Below, in pieces: positions 51,914 through 60,442 of a stretch of DNA of 64,000 bases. Every line of letters starts with the position of its first letter. Positions within the stretch are counted from its first letter, which is position 1. The translations under genes and the position numbers were made by a program. The stretch is from Saccharopolyspora aridisoli (lineage in GTDB: Bacteria > Actinomycetota > Actinomycetes > Mycobacteriales > Pseudonocardiaceae), in NCBI RefSeq assembly GCF_004348445.1, contig NZ_SMKV01000029.1, positions 1 through 64,000 on the forward strand, given 5' to 3'. A model generated the notes under the pieces. It was given only the letters and a program-made list of their open reading frames with translations. It did no database searches and was not told the DNA's origin.

Positions 51914-52402
51914 ATGGGACCCAAACAGCCGTTCCCGAGCACCGCTGCACGCATCACGCTCAAGCCGGAGATGAGCACGCGAGGATTCGTGGACGGGGCT
52001 TGGTGGCCGCGCTCGATGAATCCGGCAACCGAGTTCACGTCGCTGCTCACCGGGCTCGCCGCCACCACGGGGCCGATGAACCGGCTCGCCTACAACCTGA
52101 CCGCCTGGGAGCCGGCTCCGCGGAAGCTCCGCGTCCAGGGGCGCCAGGTGCGCTTGGAAGGTTTCCACACGCTCGACAAGCACACGGTCAGCCTGACGGA
52201 CCCGAGCGGGCACCGCATGGTCCTGCTGATCATCCCCACGGACACGACTGAACTCCGCGGGAACGCGCTCCTGACCAAGGTGTCCGACAAGGGCAGTGAC
52301 GCCTCGCCGGACGCCCTGCTCGCGGATGTCCCGGAGCGCCCCGAGGAATCATCGGAAGCCCGTTGGGAGAGCGACGGCGGCCACCTCCTGATGGTCCGGT
52401 AG
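51914..52402 (+). CDS. DUF5994-family protein
   Basis: A 162-aa protein of an actinobacterial family of unknown function, recognised by the motif GFVDGAWWPRSMNPATEF near residues 24-41 and by the beta-rich part RLEGFHTLDKHTVSLTD near 80-96, then MVLLIIPTDT near 102-111. It has no signal peptide or membrane helix. Several such genes usually occur per genome in soil actinomycetes. No partner gene is evident here; the desaturase behind it is convergent. Confidence 0.75.
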   Translation: MGPKQPFPSTAARITLKPEMSTRGFVDGAWWPRSMNPATEFTSLLTGLAATTGPMNRLAYNLTAWEPAPRKLRVQGRQVRLEGFHTLDKHTVSLTDPSGHRMVLLIIPTDTTELRGNALLTKVSDKGSDASPDALLADVPERPEESSEARWESDGGHLLMVR

Positions 52403-52416
52403 ACCGGCTCGTCGGA

Positions 52417-53508
52417 TCAGCACTGCTGCGACACCGACGGGTGCCGCAGTGGTGCGCCGACGGCGTGCAGGTGCCGCAGCACCAAGGCGTAGGAGCGGAA
52501 CAGGCCGCACTGGCTGTACGACACCCCGCGACTGTTGCAGAACTCGTGCACCAGCTGTTGGGCGTGGCGCAGGTTCGGCCGCGGCATGCTGGGGAAGAGG
52601 TGGTGCTCGATCTGGTAGTTCAGGCCACCGAGCAGGAAGTCCACGAACCGGCCACCGCGAACGTTGCGGGAGGTGAGGACCTGCTTGCGCAGGTAGTCCA
52701 GCTTCTGTCCCGCCGACAGCATGGGCATGCCCTTGTGGTTGGGCGCGAAGGCGCAGCCCATGTACACGCCCCACAGCCCTTGGTGCACCGCGATGAACAC
52801 CACCGCCTTGACCGGTGACAGCACCAGGAACACCACGGTCAGGTAGACCACCACGTGAGCGGCGAGCAGAACGGCTTCCAACCCGTGCGCCTTCACCTCC
52901 CGGTTGATCACGGCGCGGATGCTGTGGACGTGAAGGAGGATGCCCTCCAGTAGCAGGAGGGGGAAGAACAGGAACGCCTGGTACTTGACCATCCACCGGA
53001 GGACGCCGCGTTTGGTGCCGGACTGCTCGGCGGAGAACGCCAGCGCCGGGATCTCGATGTCGGGGTCGGCGTCCTCGTGGTTCGGGTTCGTGTGGTGGAG
53101 CCGGTGCTTCCCGATCCACCAGCCGTAGCTGATCCCCGTCATGCCCCCGTGAACGAGCCCCACCACGTCGTTGGCCCGCCGGGAGCGGAAGATCTGACGA
53201 TGTCCGGCGTCATGCCCGATGAAGGCCAGTTGGGTGAACACTCCTGCCAGCACGACCGCGGTGACCACCTGCCACCAGGAATCACCCAGCAAGACGAACA
53301 TCACCGCACCGACCGCCAGCATCACGCCGTTGACCGCCATCTTCGCCGCGTAGTAAGTGCGGCGGAGATCCAGCAGACCACGCTGCTTGACCAATCGAAC
53401 CAGCTCGGAGAAGTCGCTGCCGTGCCCCGCGCTCGCACCGGCCGGGCGCATGTCGCCCGGTTCGCGCACGGTCTGCGCGACGTGCTCCGGCATTGCATCG
53501 AAGTTCAT
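52417..53508 (-). CDS. Membrane fatty-acid desaturase
   Basis: A 363-aa acyl-lipid or acyl-CoA desaturase with four to six membrane helices and the three histidine boxes that bind the di-iron centre: GHDAGHRQIF near 97-106, the second box HRLHHTNPNHEDADPD near 133-148, and NYQIEHHLFPSMPRPNL near 297-313. The QIEHH form of the third box places it with front-end or DesC/linoleoyl-type desaturases of actinobacteria. It needs a ferredoxin or oxidoreductase partner, which is not adjacent. GGGGAGAC precedes the ATG. It may adjust membrane fluidity. Confidence 0.88.
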   Translation of the reverse strand: MNFDAMPEHVAQTVREPGDMRPAGASAGHGSDFSELVRLVKQRGLLDLRRTYYAAKMAVNGVMLAVGAVMFVLLGDSWWQVVTAVVLAGVFTQLAFIGHDAGHRQIFRSRRANDVVGLVHGGMTGISYGWWIGKHRLHHTNPNHEDADPDIEIPALAFSAEQSGTKRGVLRWMVKYQAFLFFPLLLLEGILLHVHSIRAVINREVKAHGLEAVLLAAHVVVYLTVVFLVLSPVKAVVFIAVHQGLWGVYMGCAFAPNHKGMPMLSAGQKLDYLRKQVLTSRNVRGGRFVDFLLGGLNYQIEHHLFPSMPRPNLRHAQQLVHEFCNSRGVSYSQCGLFRSYALVLRHLHAVGAPLRHPSVSQQC

Positions 53509-53957
53509 GATCGTCTCCCCACCACTCCCCAAAGCCGGGTTGCCGAGCAACCTCTGTGGTGTGCCAAAGACTATCGCTGGCCAGGAATTTCCGCAGGCGC
53601 CTGCTTTTCCGAAGGGCGTGCCGGGAACACGAGACCCTGCCCACATCCGCCACAGAAGTGTCACGGTGCCCGAACGGCCGCGGCACTCCAGTCATCGAGT
53701 TCGCTCCGAAACGCATGCGCCGCAGGCGTCGTCGTGCGCGGAGGAAGCTGCGTTGCCGGAACCAGAACCGGGTCAGCAGGCGCATCGAGTGCCAGCAGGT
53801 ATGTCGCCGAGCCATCAAGCCGCCTGCGACGGCATAACGCCGCGAAGGCGGCGAACGGGCTGACCGGCGTTCCCGCGAAAGTGCCGGCGCGCCAGCCCGG
53901 TACGGCACCACGCTTCCTGCCCCGGGACCTGACTGGCCAGCGGCACAATCCCGTGGG
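53509..53957. other. Gene-free stretch upstream of the desaturase
   Basis: About 450 bases with overlapping GC-driven frames on both strands and no recognisable product. It must carry the desaturase promoter. Confidence 0.4.
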
Positions 53958-54476
53958 CTAATCGACGCGCGTCGGTGCCGCCTGTTGTTGATCCTCTTCG
54001 TCGGGCAGGTGAACGTCGTTGACCGCGATGTTGACCTCGACCACGTCCAGTCCGGTCATGCGCTGCACTGCGGTGATGACGTTGCTTCGGACCGCCTGCG
54101 CGAGATCCATCAGCGCAGCGCCGTGCTCCACCACGATCTCCAGGTCGATGGCCGCCTGCGTTTCGCCGGCCTCCACGACCACTCCAGAGGTTCGCGAGGA
54201 ACTCGCGCCTGGAACCCGTTCCCGGATCGAGCCGAACGCGCGCTCCATGCCACCGCCGACGGCGTAGACCCCGAAGACCTCTTCGGTGGTGATGCGTGCG
54301 ATCTGCTGCACCACCGACGCGGCGATCGTTGTTCGACCCTTCTGGTCGTGTCCCGCCGGTGCGGACTCACGGCGACTGGCCTCCGCCCCACCGGGAGCAG
54401 TCGTGGACCAACCGGACTCGTCGCTGTCGATCTCCCTGCTGCGCGTTTCCCCAGGCCGCTCGACCACCGCTACCAC
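53958..54476 (-). CDS. Asp23/Gls24-family envelope stress protein
   Basis: A 172-aa protein. After a disordered, charged N-terminal 45 residues, the Asp23/Gls24 domain runs from about 46 to 155: RTTIAASVVQQIARITTEEV, then FGVYAVGGG and IDLEIVVEHGAALMDLAQAV. Such proteins coat or anchor at the membrane and respond to alkaline or envelope stress in Gram-positive bacteria. In actinobacteria they usually come in clusters with a membrane partner (AmaP-like); here it is alone. The GTG at 54476 is the first start; another GTG nine bases later has better spacing to the GAGGGG. Confidence 0.78.
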   Translation of the reverse strand: MVAVVERPGETRSREIDSDESGWSTTAPGGAEASRRESAPAGHDQKGRTTIAASVVQQIARITTEEVFGVYAVGGGMERAFGSIRERVPGASSSRTSGVVVEAGETQAAIDLEIVVEHGAALMDLAQAVRSNVITAVQRMTGLDVVEVNIAVNDVHLPDEEDQQQAAPTRVD

Positions 54477-54794
54477 GTCCCCTCATCTACCGAGGTCCTG
54501 TGCCCACACCCCATTAGAGGCGTGAGCACCACCGCGCGCATCGACCCGACACTCGGACGAGGGACATGCGCAGCATCAGCGTGCCTGCGCGGGTTCTCGC
54601 GATCAGCCCGGTGTCGAAGTCAGATCCCCGACTTCCACCGAAATCAGGGACCCGGCTTCCACTGGCGATGGGGGGTGCGCAGTGAGCCGGTAGAGGTGCT
54701 GTGCTGGTAGCGGCCGTTCTCGTCAGCCCGCTCAGGGCGAGCCGGTGATCCGTCACGCCTTCGGATGGCGGGCTCACCGACGGCGGCCGATACT

Positions 54795-54892
54795 GCGGTG
54801 GAGGGGAGTACTTCCCAAGCGCCTGCCTGGTCAGGACGGACATTCGCTGGTGTCCCCGGGAGGCCGCCCCGCGCGGGCGAAGGAGACCTCGG
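54795..54892 (+). promoter_or_regulatory. Candidate yybP-ykoY (manganese) riboswitch before terC
   Basis: Upstream of terC the leader contains GGGGAGTA (54803-54810) and, 73 bases later, GAGACC (54883-54888), the conserved ends of the yybP-ykoY ligand site, with a GGACATTCG segment in between where the family has a similar conserved loop. The second element overlaps the ribosome site AAGGAG (54880-54885) of terC, so metal binding could control translation. TerC/Alx-type Mn exporters are known targets. I could not confirm the closing stem by eye, so this remains a candidate. Confidence 0.4.
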
Positions 54893-54894
54893 AC

Positions 54895-55911
54895 GTGACG
54901 AGTTTCGAGGAGACGCCCGTGTCCGTTCTCGCCGCTTCATCGGATTCGATCGGTTCGCCCCTGCTGTGGGGCTCCAGCATCGCCGGACTGGTCGTCCTGG
55001 TGGTCGCGGACTTCCTGGTCACCCGCCGCCCGCACGCGGTCTCGATGCGCGAGGCCGTGGGCTGGTCGGTGTTCTACCTCGCGCTGCCGCTGGTGTTCGG
55101 CCTGGCGCTGTGGGCAGCCTTCGGCGGTGTGCAGGCGGTTGAGTTCATCACCGGATTCGTGGTGGAGAAGTCCCTGTCGGTGGACAACTTGTTCGTGTTC
55201 ATGCTGTTGCTGGCCGGCTTCGCCGTACCGGCGGACGTGCAGCAGCGCGTGCTGCTCTTCGGGATCGTCGGCGCGCTGGTGCTGCGTGGTGTCTTCATCG
55301 CCGCTGGTGCTGCCCTGCTGCAGGCCGGCACCTGGGCGTTTCTGGTGTTCGGCGGAATCCTCTTCGTCACCGCGGTCAAGATCATGCACGAAGCGCTCAC
55401 CGGGGCCGAGTTCGCACGCGACGTGTCGCAAATGCGTTCGGTACGAATGCTGCGGTGGGCGATGCCGGTCACCGATGACTACCACGGCACCCGGTTGACG
55501 GTCCGCGAGGGCGGACGGCGAGCACTGACGCCGTTCACGATCGTGGTCGTCGCGGTGTTCGCCACCGATGTGGTCTTCGCCGTCGATTCTGTTCCCGCTG
55601 TCTACGGGGTCACCGATGACCCCTACCTGGTGTTCGCGACCAACGCGTTCGCCCTGCTGGGCCTTCGCGCCCTGTACTTCGTGCTCCACGCCGCCCTGGC
55701 CAAGCTCACCTACCTCAACCACGGCCTCGCGATCATCCTCGCGTTCATCGGCGTGAAACTGGTGCTGCACTGGGCCCACGGTATTTGGCCCGCAGTGCCC
55801 GAGATCCCCACCCCGATTTCCCTCGGCGTCATCGTGCTGATCTTGGCAACCGTCACGCTGACGAGCCTGCGCGTCCGCAGCGACACCGAGAAATCCGCAC
55901 CCGGGAGCTGA
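54895..55911 (+). CDS. terC: TerC/Alx-family membrane protein
   Basis: A 338-aa integral membrane protein with about nine helices. The TerC signature is seen in GFVVEKSLSVDNLFVFMLLL near 85-104, with the metal-binding acidic residues, and in the second half at FATDVVFAVDSVPAVYGVTD near 222-241, where the duplicated acidic helix recurs, followed by FVLHAALAKLTYLNHGLAII. The family exports Mn2+ and helps metal loading of secreted proteins; the tellurite link is historical. The start is GTG at 54895, with AAGGAG upstream. A 37-aa membrane peptide follows two bases later. Confidence 0.87.
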   Translation: MTSFEETPVSVLAASSDSIGSPLLWGSSIAGLVVLVVADFLVTRRPHAVSMREAVGWSVFYLALPLVFGLALWAAFGGVQAVEFITGFVVEKSLSVDNLFVFMLLLAGFAVPADVQQRVLLFGIVGALVLRGVFIAAGAALLQAGTWAFLVFGGILFVTAVKIMHEALTGAEFARDVSQMRSVRMLRWAMPVTDDYHGTRLTVREGGRRALTPFTIVVVAVFATDVVFAVDSVPAVYGVTDDPYLVFATNAFALLGLRALYFVLHAALAKLTYLNHGLAIILAFIGVKLVLHWAHGIWPAVPEIPTPISLGVIVLILATVTLTSLRVRSDTEKSAPGS

Positions 55912-55913
55912 CC

Positions 55914-56027
55914 ATGCTCACCGAAACCCTCACCGAACTCGGCGCTACCGCACTCATCCTGGCGGCGCTGGTGATCACCTGCGCCGTCTTCCTGGACGCC
56001 CGCCCGCCAAGGGGGCCACACAGGTGA
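55914..56027 (+). CDS. Small single-helix membrane peptide after terC
   Basis: A 37-aa ORF starting two bases after the terC stop, with GGGAG upstream of its ATG. It has one hydrophobic segment (LGATALILAALVITCAVFL) and a short basic tail ending PRGPHR. Spacing and composition suggest a real small membrane protein in the terC operon, possibly a regulatory partner like the small proteins of other metal exporters; that role is inference. Confidence 0.5.
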   Translation: MLTETLTELGATALILAALVITCAVFLDARPPRGPHR

Positions 56028-56310
56028 CGAGCACACCTCTTCCGCAGCTCGCCGCGGCGACGAGGCTCGTCACTGGTGAGCGGGTGCAGTAGCAGGCGTG
56101 CCCGGCTGCTGCAGCCAGGACTCCGCGAGCGTCCCGCGTCGAAACCGGTGTCGCCGATCAGCCCCACTTCCAACGCTAACGGAGGCGGCATCCGGTCAAG
56201 GGGACGTCGTGAGCCCGCGCTCACGCTCGCGACTCCAGCCCGTCGGGTGGCAGGTGCAGGGGTCAGCGGGTGTGGGCGGTGCCGAAGAGCTCCACGCCCG
56301 TCCTGGTTGT

Positions 56311-56730
56311 TCACGCAGCCAGGAGGCCGATTCCCAGGGTGACCACGCCTGCGCCGAGCGAGAGCGAGCCCAACCAGACCAACGAGATCAACTTGTTCGG
56401 TCGCGTCACCTCGCCGCGCCCCATCGACGAGAAGAAGAACCCAGCTGAGATGAGCGCGGCCGACGCCGGGACCCCGATCCGGGCTATCCACCCCCACACG
56501 CCCTGCAGGTCGGCCAGGTCGGTGAGCACCAGCGTCACCAAGCTCAACGTGACGAGCACGCCGGCGTGTGCGTGACCGGCGCGCGCGAAGTTCTTCTGGA
56601 ACGCGGTCATCGGTACCTTGCCGCGGACCACCCGGGTCATGAACCACCCGCCGAACTCGATTCCCACGACTGTCAGCAGTGCGAATCCGGCGATGTATCG
56701 CGACGCGTCGGTGAGTTCCAGACCTTGCAC
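56311..56730 (-). CDS. Conserved four-helix membrane protein
   Basis: A 139-aa protein with four predicted helices (YIAGFALLTVVGIEFGGWFM, LVTLSLVTLVLTDLADLQGV, ARIGVPASAALISAGFFFSS and LISLVWLGSLSLGAGVVTLG). A basic loop KNFARAGHAHAGV links the first two. I do not recognise a named family, although similar short proteins with an ARAGHAHAG motif are frequent in actinobacteria. The start is GTG at 56730, with AGGAGCGG upstream. It is divergent from the TetR regulator at 56926, and a TGTAACA repeat lies in the gap, so the two are probably linked by regulation. Confidence 0.65.
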   Translation of the reverse strand: MQGLELTDASRYIAGFALLTVVGIEFGGWFMTRVVRGKVPMTAFQKNFARAGHAHAGVLVTLSLVTLVLTDLADLQGVWGWIARIGVPASAALISAGFFFSSMGRGEVTRPNKLISLVWLGSLSLGAGVVTLGIGLLAA

Positions 56731-56805
56731 AACCGCTCCTCAGGTTTGGTGACAGCGCTGCGCGGCTGGGGGCCAACTCGCGCCGCCGTGCTGATTGCAT
56801 CGTTC

Positions 56806-56825
56806 TGTAACAGTTTTATGTAACA
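56806..56825. promoter_or_regulatory. TGTAACA direct repeats between a membrane protein and tetR
   Basis: TGTAACA occurs at 56806-56812 and 56819-56825, separated by 6 bases, in an AT-rich patch unusual for this genome. It lies in the divergent region between the 139-aa membrane protein and the TetR regulator, a likely operator position. Confidence 0.45.
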
Positions 56826-56925
56826 ACGTTTCGAGTATGTGGTCAACATGCGCAGTTATTTTCGGAGGGTGCAGGTACCGATCCGTGTCGGTGTTGCGAA
56901 ACGAGGTTTTGGTAAAGTTCTGCTG

Positions 56926-57516
56926 ATGGGACGGAAGAAGGTGTACGACGAGACGCTGCGGCTGCGGCTGCTCGATCGCGCAGGTGAGCTCTTGACCGAG
57001 GGCGGGAGCGACGCCCTCAGCCTGCGCGATCTCGCCACGTCCGCAGGTACCTCGACCAGCGCGGTGTACTCGTTGTTCGGTGGGAAGCCCGATCTGCTGC
57101 GCGCGCTGTACATCGAGGGGTTCCGCCGCCTGAGCCGACGACTCCGATCTGTCGATCCGGATCCCGACCCGGTCGAAGACCTGGTGCGGCTGGCTCACGC
57201 ATACCGCTCCAGCGCGCTAGCCGACCCGAACTACTACCGGGCGATTTTCGGTCGTCACCACGATGACCAGGACGAGGAGCTCGCCAACGCCGGTGCCAGT
57301 GCTTTCGAGCCGTTGCTGGAGGCTGTGCAACGCGGGATCAGGGAGGGCGAGCTCGTCGACGAGGACCCCATGGCGATCGCCTCGGCGTTGTGGGCGCTGG
57401 TGCACGGTCTCGTCACCCTGGAGCTGAGCGACTTGCTCCGGCATGAGGCGGATGGCTTCGATTACGCCGCACGAGCGGCACTGCGCGGATGGCGAACGGG
57501 AACCGCCACGCGATGA
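56926..57516 (+). CDS. TetR-family regulator (WHG-type C-terminal domain)
   Basis: A 196-aa repressor. The HTH spans about 10-57 (LLDRAGELLTEGGSDALSLR, then TSTSAVYSLFGGKPDLLRAL). The C-terminal domain contains NYYRAIFGRHHDDQDEELAN near 101-120 and IASALWALVHGLVTLELSDL near 150-169, the WHG-type end. The ATG at 56926 is chosen because the conserved N terminus begins there; the upstream frame is open but crosses the operator. It is divergent from the 139-aa membrane protein, the most likely target. Confidence 0.85.
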   Translation: MGRKKVYDETLRLRLLDRAGELLTEGGSDALSLRDLATSAGTSTSAVYSLFGGKPDLLRALYIEGFRRLSRRLRSVDPDPDPVEDLVRLAHAYRSSALADPNYYRAIFGRHHDDQDEELANAGASAFEPLLEAVQRGIREGELVDEDPMAIASALWALVHGLVTLELSDLLRHEADGFDYAARAALRGWRTGTATR

Positions 57517-57662
57517 GCCGAGAGCGGGTCGCGCTCCGCGCGGCGCGATGCCGGTGACCGCACGAATCGCGAAGGACTCTCCGCAGCGGACTCCTCGCGT
57601 GCACGCATGAGCACGTCGCATGTCGGAGGGGGAGGCGATCCGAGCGCCGACGAGCTCCGCTG

Positions 57663-58739
57663 CTATCCCAGGGCGGCTGTTGTTCGGTGGTGGCGGAGGG
57701 CGTCGTGCTCGGCGGCGCCGTGGTGTCCGTGCGGGTGGGCGTGGATGAGCGCCCGGGACAGGCGGGGCAACGCGTGGAGCAGGCGGTGCTCCGCGTCGTG
57801 GGCGATGGTGTGGGCCTGCGACAGCGTGAGGTCGTGGTCGACGTCGAGCTCGGCCTCCGCGGTGAGGGAGTGGCCGACCCATCGCATGCGAACCCCGGTG
57901 ACCGCCCGGACGCCGTCGGTGGCGGCGAGGGTTTCCTCGGCCTGGTCGACGAGCTGCGGATCGATCGCGTCGAGCAGCCGGGCGCAGACCTCCTTGGCCG
58001 CGCCCCACAGCACGGACGTGATCGCCACCGTGATCGCCAAACCGACGACCGGATCGGCCCACTGCCAGCCCATCCACGCGCCGCCGGCGGACAGGAGAAC
58101 GGCCAGGCTCGTGAACCCGTCGGTGCGCGCGTGCAGCCCGTCGGCGACCAGGGCGGCGGAGCCGATCCTGCGGCCGACGGTGATCCGGTAGCGGGCCGCG
58201 ATCTCGTTCCCGGCGAATCCGATCAACCCGGCCGCGGCCACCCAGCCGATGTTGCTCATCTCCCGGGGCTCGATCAAGCGGTTGAGCGCCTCCCAGCCGG
58301 CGTACGCGGCCGATGCCGCCATGATCACCAGGATGATGAGGCCGGCGATGTCCTCGGCGCGCCCGAGCCCGTAGGTGAACCGTCGAGTCGCCGCACGGCG
58401 TCCCAGCACGAACGCGACCGCCAGGGGGACCGCCGTCAACGCATCCGCGAAGTTGTGCAGGGTGTCGCCCAGCAGCGCGACCGACCCGGTGAAGCTGACG
58501 ATGACCACCTGGAAGACGGCGGTGATCATCAGGCCCGCGAAGGAGATCCACAGCGCTCGCATGCCCTGCTCGCTGGCTTCGAGGGTGTTGTCGACGATCT
58601 CCGTGCTTTCGTGGCTGTGCGGTGTGACCACGTGCTTGAGCTGCGCCCACAGCCGCGATCCGCGCGGTTCCCCGTGCCCGTGCCCGTGCCCGTGGCCGTG
58701 GCCGTGGCCGTGGTCGTGCGTGGAGGGAGGCCGACTCAT
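57663..58739 (-). CDS. Cation diffusion facilitator (CDF) metal exporter
   Basis: A 358-aa membrane antiporter that exports Zn2+, Fe2+, Mn2+ or similar ions. The N terminus has a His-rich cytoplasmic tail, HDHGHGHGHGHGHGHG near 9-24. Six helices follow, with the two metal motifs HNFADALTAVPLAVAF near 94-109 and HARTDGFTSLAVLLSAG near 198-214 (HxxxD in each), and then a C-terminal ferredoxin-like domain and another His-rich end (HAHPHGHHGAAEHDALRHH). CAGGAG precedes the ATG at 58739; a longer frame upstream is not conserved. The metal cannot be read from the motif, although HxxxD is typical of Zn and related ions. Confidence 0.88.
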   Translation of the reverse strand: MSRPPSTHDHGHGHGHGHGHGHGEPRGSRLWAQLKHVVTPHSHESTEIVDNTLEASEQGMRALWISFAGLMITAVFQVVIVSFTGSVALLGDTLHNFADALTAVPLAVAFVLGRRAATRRFTYGLGRAEDIAGLIILVIMAASAAYAGWEALNRLIEPREMSNIGWVAAAGLIGFAGNEIAARYRITVGRRIGSAALVADGLHARTDGFTSLAVLLSAGGAWMGWQWADPVVGLAITVAITSVLWGAAKEVCARLLDAIDPQLVDQAEETLAATDGVRAVTGVRMRWVGHSLTAEAELDVDHDLTLSQAHTIAHDAEHRLLHALPRLSRALIHAHPHGHHGAAEHDALRHHRTTAALG

Positions 58740-58908
58740 CGCTACTCCTGCCTCGTGATGGGTTGCCCCACGGTATGTGCCCACGTGCGCGCGCGACAAC
58801 GTCGCAGCTGCGCATCCGAGGCAACTGAGAAGGAGGGGCGCTCGCCAGGAGGTGGCCGAATTCTGTTTCCGCCGCGGCGATTCCGGGTACGCGCTCACCC
58901 GCGGGAGG

Positions 58909-58938
58909 CGAGGACCCGCGTTCCCGCGCGGGCCCTCG
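58909..58938 (-). terminator. Terminator of the contractile injection operon
   Basis: CGAGGACCCGCG (58909-58920) pairs with CGCGGGCCCTCG (58927-58938), a 12-bp stem with one mismatch and a 6-base loop. On the minus strand it begins 22 bases after the stop of the zinc-ribbon protein, the last gene of the operon. Confidence 0.6.
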
Positions 58939-58959
58939 ATCCGAACGTCGCGACGGGGT

Positions 58960-59877
58960 TCAGGCGCGTGCGAAGAACTCGACCAGTGACATCGCGACGT
59001 GCTTGCCCTCGGTCAGCCCGGTGGCCGATCGGATCACGATGCGGACCCGCGTGACGTCGCTGGCTCCGATGTCGATCTGCCGCTGGGCCGGTTGGTCGAC
59101 GAGGTCGGCGTGCACCGTCCGGGTCCTGCCGTTGGCGTGGGTGATGATGATGTCCAGCCGCGTGGGCCGGGCCTGCGTGGCGAACGCGTCCGGCTTCGTC
59201 GACGGGCCGATGTGCACGAGCATGCCCACCAACCGGAAGGGCTTGTCGAACTGGAAGTCGGCCCACGCTTCGGGACCCGGCGCGCCCCAGTAGACGTCGG
59301 TGCGCACGTCGGCGAGGTTCGCGGCGGGATGGCCGGGCACCGCCGAGCTGGCCGTGACGGTCGCCGGTCGGACGGGGGCCGCATCGGAGACCTTGTCCAG
59401 CACGTCCTGGACGGCGGCCTTGCCGAGCGGGTAGAGCAGCAGCGCGCCGACCACCAGCAGGATCAGGGCTCCGAGGATCACCAGGCGTCGCCAGAGCTTG
59501 TGCCGGTCGGTGTTCCAGAGGCCCCGGCGGCGCCCTTGTCGCGCGGTCGGCTGGGCGGCCTCGACCAGCGGTCTGGCGCAGCGTCGGCAGAACCGGCGAC
59601 CGGGTGGGTTGGGGGTCGAGCACGAAGGGCACGGCGGACCGTCCGGGACGTTCTCCTCGACGGGCGCGGCCGATTCCGGGCGCGGTGACACAGGTTTGGC
59701 GGGTTGCACGGCCTCGGGCTGCTCCGGCTCCGAGATCCGGATCCGCCGCGTGGGTGCTTCCGATGCGGGCGGAGCCGCGTCTCCGGCATCGGACTCCCAA
59801 CCCAAGTAGGTGCCGCAGGTTCCGCAGAAGTCGTCGTCGCGGGAGACCTGCGAACCGCACGTCGCGCAGGAGCGCAT
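58960..59877 (-). CDS. Zinc-ribbon/discoidin-like membrane protein of the injection-system operon
   Basis: A 305-aa protein with an N-terminal zinc ribbon (CATCGSQVSRDDDFCGTCG near 4-22), a Pro/Glu-rich linker, a second zinc ribbon (CPSCSTPNPPGRRFCRRC near 83-100), a basic stretch, one membrane helix (RLVILGALILLVVGALLLYP near 131-150) and a C-terminal discoidin-like beta domain (about 170-305, with WGAPGPEAWADFQFDKPFRL). The layout, cytoplasmic ribbons plus an outside glycan-binding-like domain, occurs at the end of actinobacterial contractile-injection operons. It may anchor or regulate the particle at the membrane; that role is not shown. AGAGGAGG precedes the ATG. Confidence 0.72.
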   Translation of the reverse strand: MRSCATCGSQVSRDDDFCGTCGTYLGWESDAGDAAPPASEAPTRRIRISEPEQPEAVQPAKPVSPRPESAAPVEENVPDGPPCPSCSTPNPPGRRFCRRCARPLVEAAQPTARQGRRRGLWNTDRHKLWRRLVILGALILLVVGALLLYPLGKAAVQDVLDKVSDAAPVRPATVTASSAVPGHPAANLADVRTDVYWGAPGPEAWADFQFDKPFRLVGMLVHIGPSTKPDAFATQARPTRLDIIITHANGRTRTVHADLVDQPAQRQIDIGASDVTRVRIVIRSATGLTEGKHVAMSLVEFFARA

Positions 59878-59881
59878 CGTG

Positions 59882-60442
59882 CTACCTCCTCTGCTGCTGT
59901 GGTGGACCGGCCAGTACTTCGACGCTGCAGGTGACGTGCACCGGTCGCACCGAGTCGACCAGCGCGGTGACGCGTTGCCGGTCGACAGCCGACCGGCCCG
60001 GCCAGACCTGGACCACGACCTGACCACCCGCCGTGCCGGGAAGGGCGGTGCCGGGCCGCGCGGACCACGCCGCGCCCGCGCCGTCGAGCACGCGGGCGTG
60101 CACGCCCGCGCACAGCCGCAGCAGGTCGACCAGGCCGCGTGCGGTGCCCCTCCGCCGGTGCAGCTCGACCGCGCGCAGCAGCACCGCTCGCCGCAGGCCC
60201 AGCGGCCACGCCGGGTCGAGTTCGACCGCGACCCACTGCGCCAGCCGCGACGCGAAGTCCTCCGGCGTCACCCGCGGGTCGAAGTAGTGCGCAAGGTTGT
60301 CCAGAGTGGACAGGATCGGAGCCAGGACGGTGTCCAGGCCCGCCGTGAACCGCTGGGCGAGGTCGTCACCCGTGTACATCGCGGGGAGCAGGTCGCCGAT
60401 CGGGTAGCGGCTGGGCAGACCGGGAATGGCGTGCCGGCTCAT
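59882..60442 (-). CDS. Phage tail protein I-like baseplate component
   Basis: A 186-aa protein of the P2 gpI-like tail family (TIGR02242-like in contractile injection systems). Characteristic parts are GLPSRYPIGDLLPAMYTGDD near 8-27, LAQRFTAGLDTVLAPILSTL near 28-47, YFDPRVTPEDFASRLAQWVA near 53-72 and ELHRRRGTARGLVDLLRLCA near 92-111. It forms a wedge part of the baseplate next to the J-like protein. Its start overlaps the J-like stop (ATGA), and the zinc-ribbon gene follows four bases after its stop. Confidence 0.82.
   Translation of the reverse strand: MSRHAIPGLPSRYPIGDLLPAMYTGDDLAQRFTAGLDTVLAPILSTLDNLAHYFDPRVTPEDFASRLAQWVAVELDPAWPLGLRRAVLLRAVELHRRRGTARGLVDLLRLCAGVHARVLDGAGAAWSARPGTALPGTAGGQVVVQVWPGRSAVDRQRVTALVDSVRPVHVTCSVEVLAGPPQQQRR

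Noticed and set aside
58675-58715. Short tandem repeats (CCGTGC/CCGTGG) that could look like a microsatellite or CRISPR
   Set aside because: They simply encode the GHGHGH metal-binding tail of the CDF exporter, and no spacers are present.
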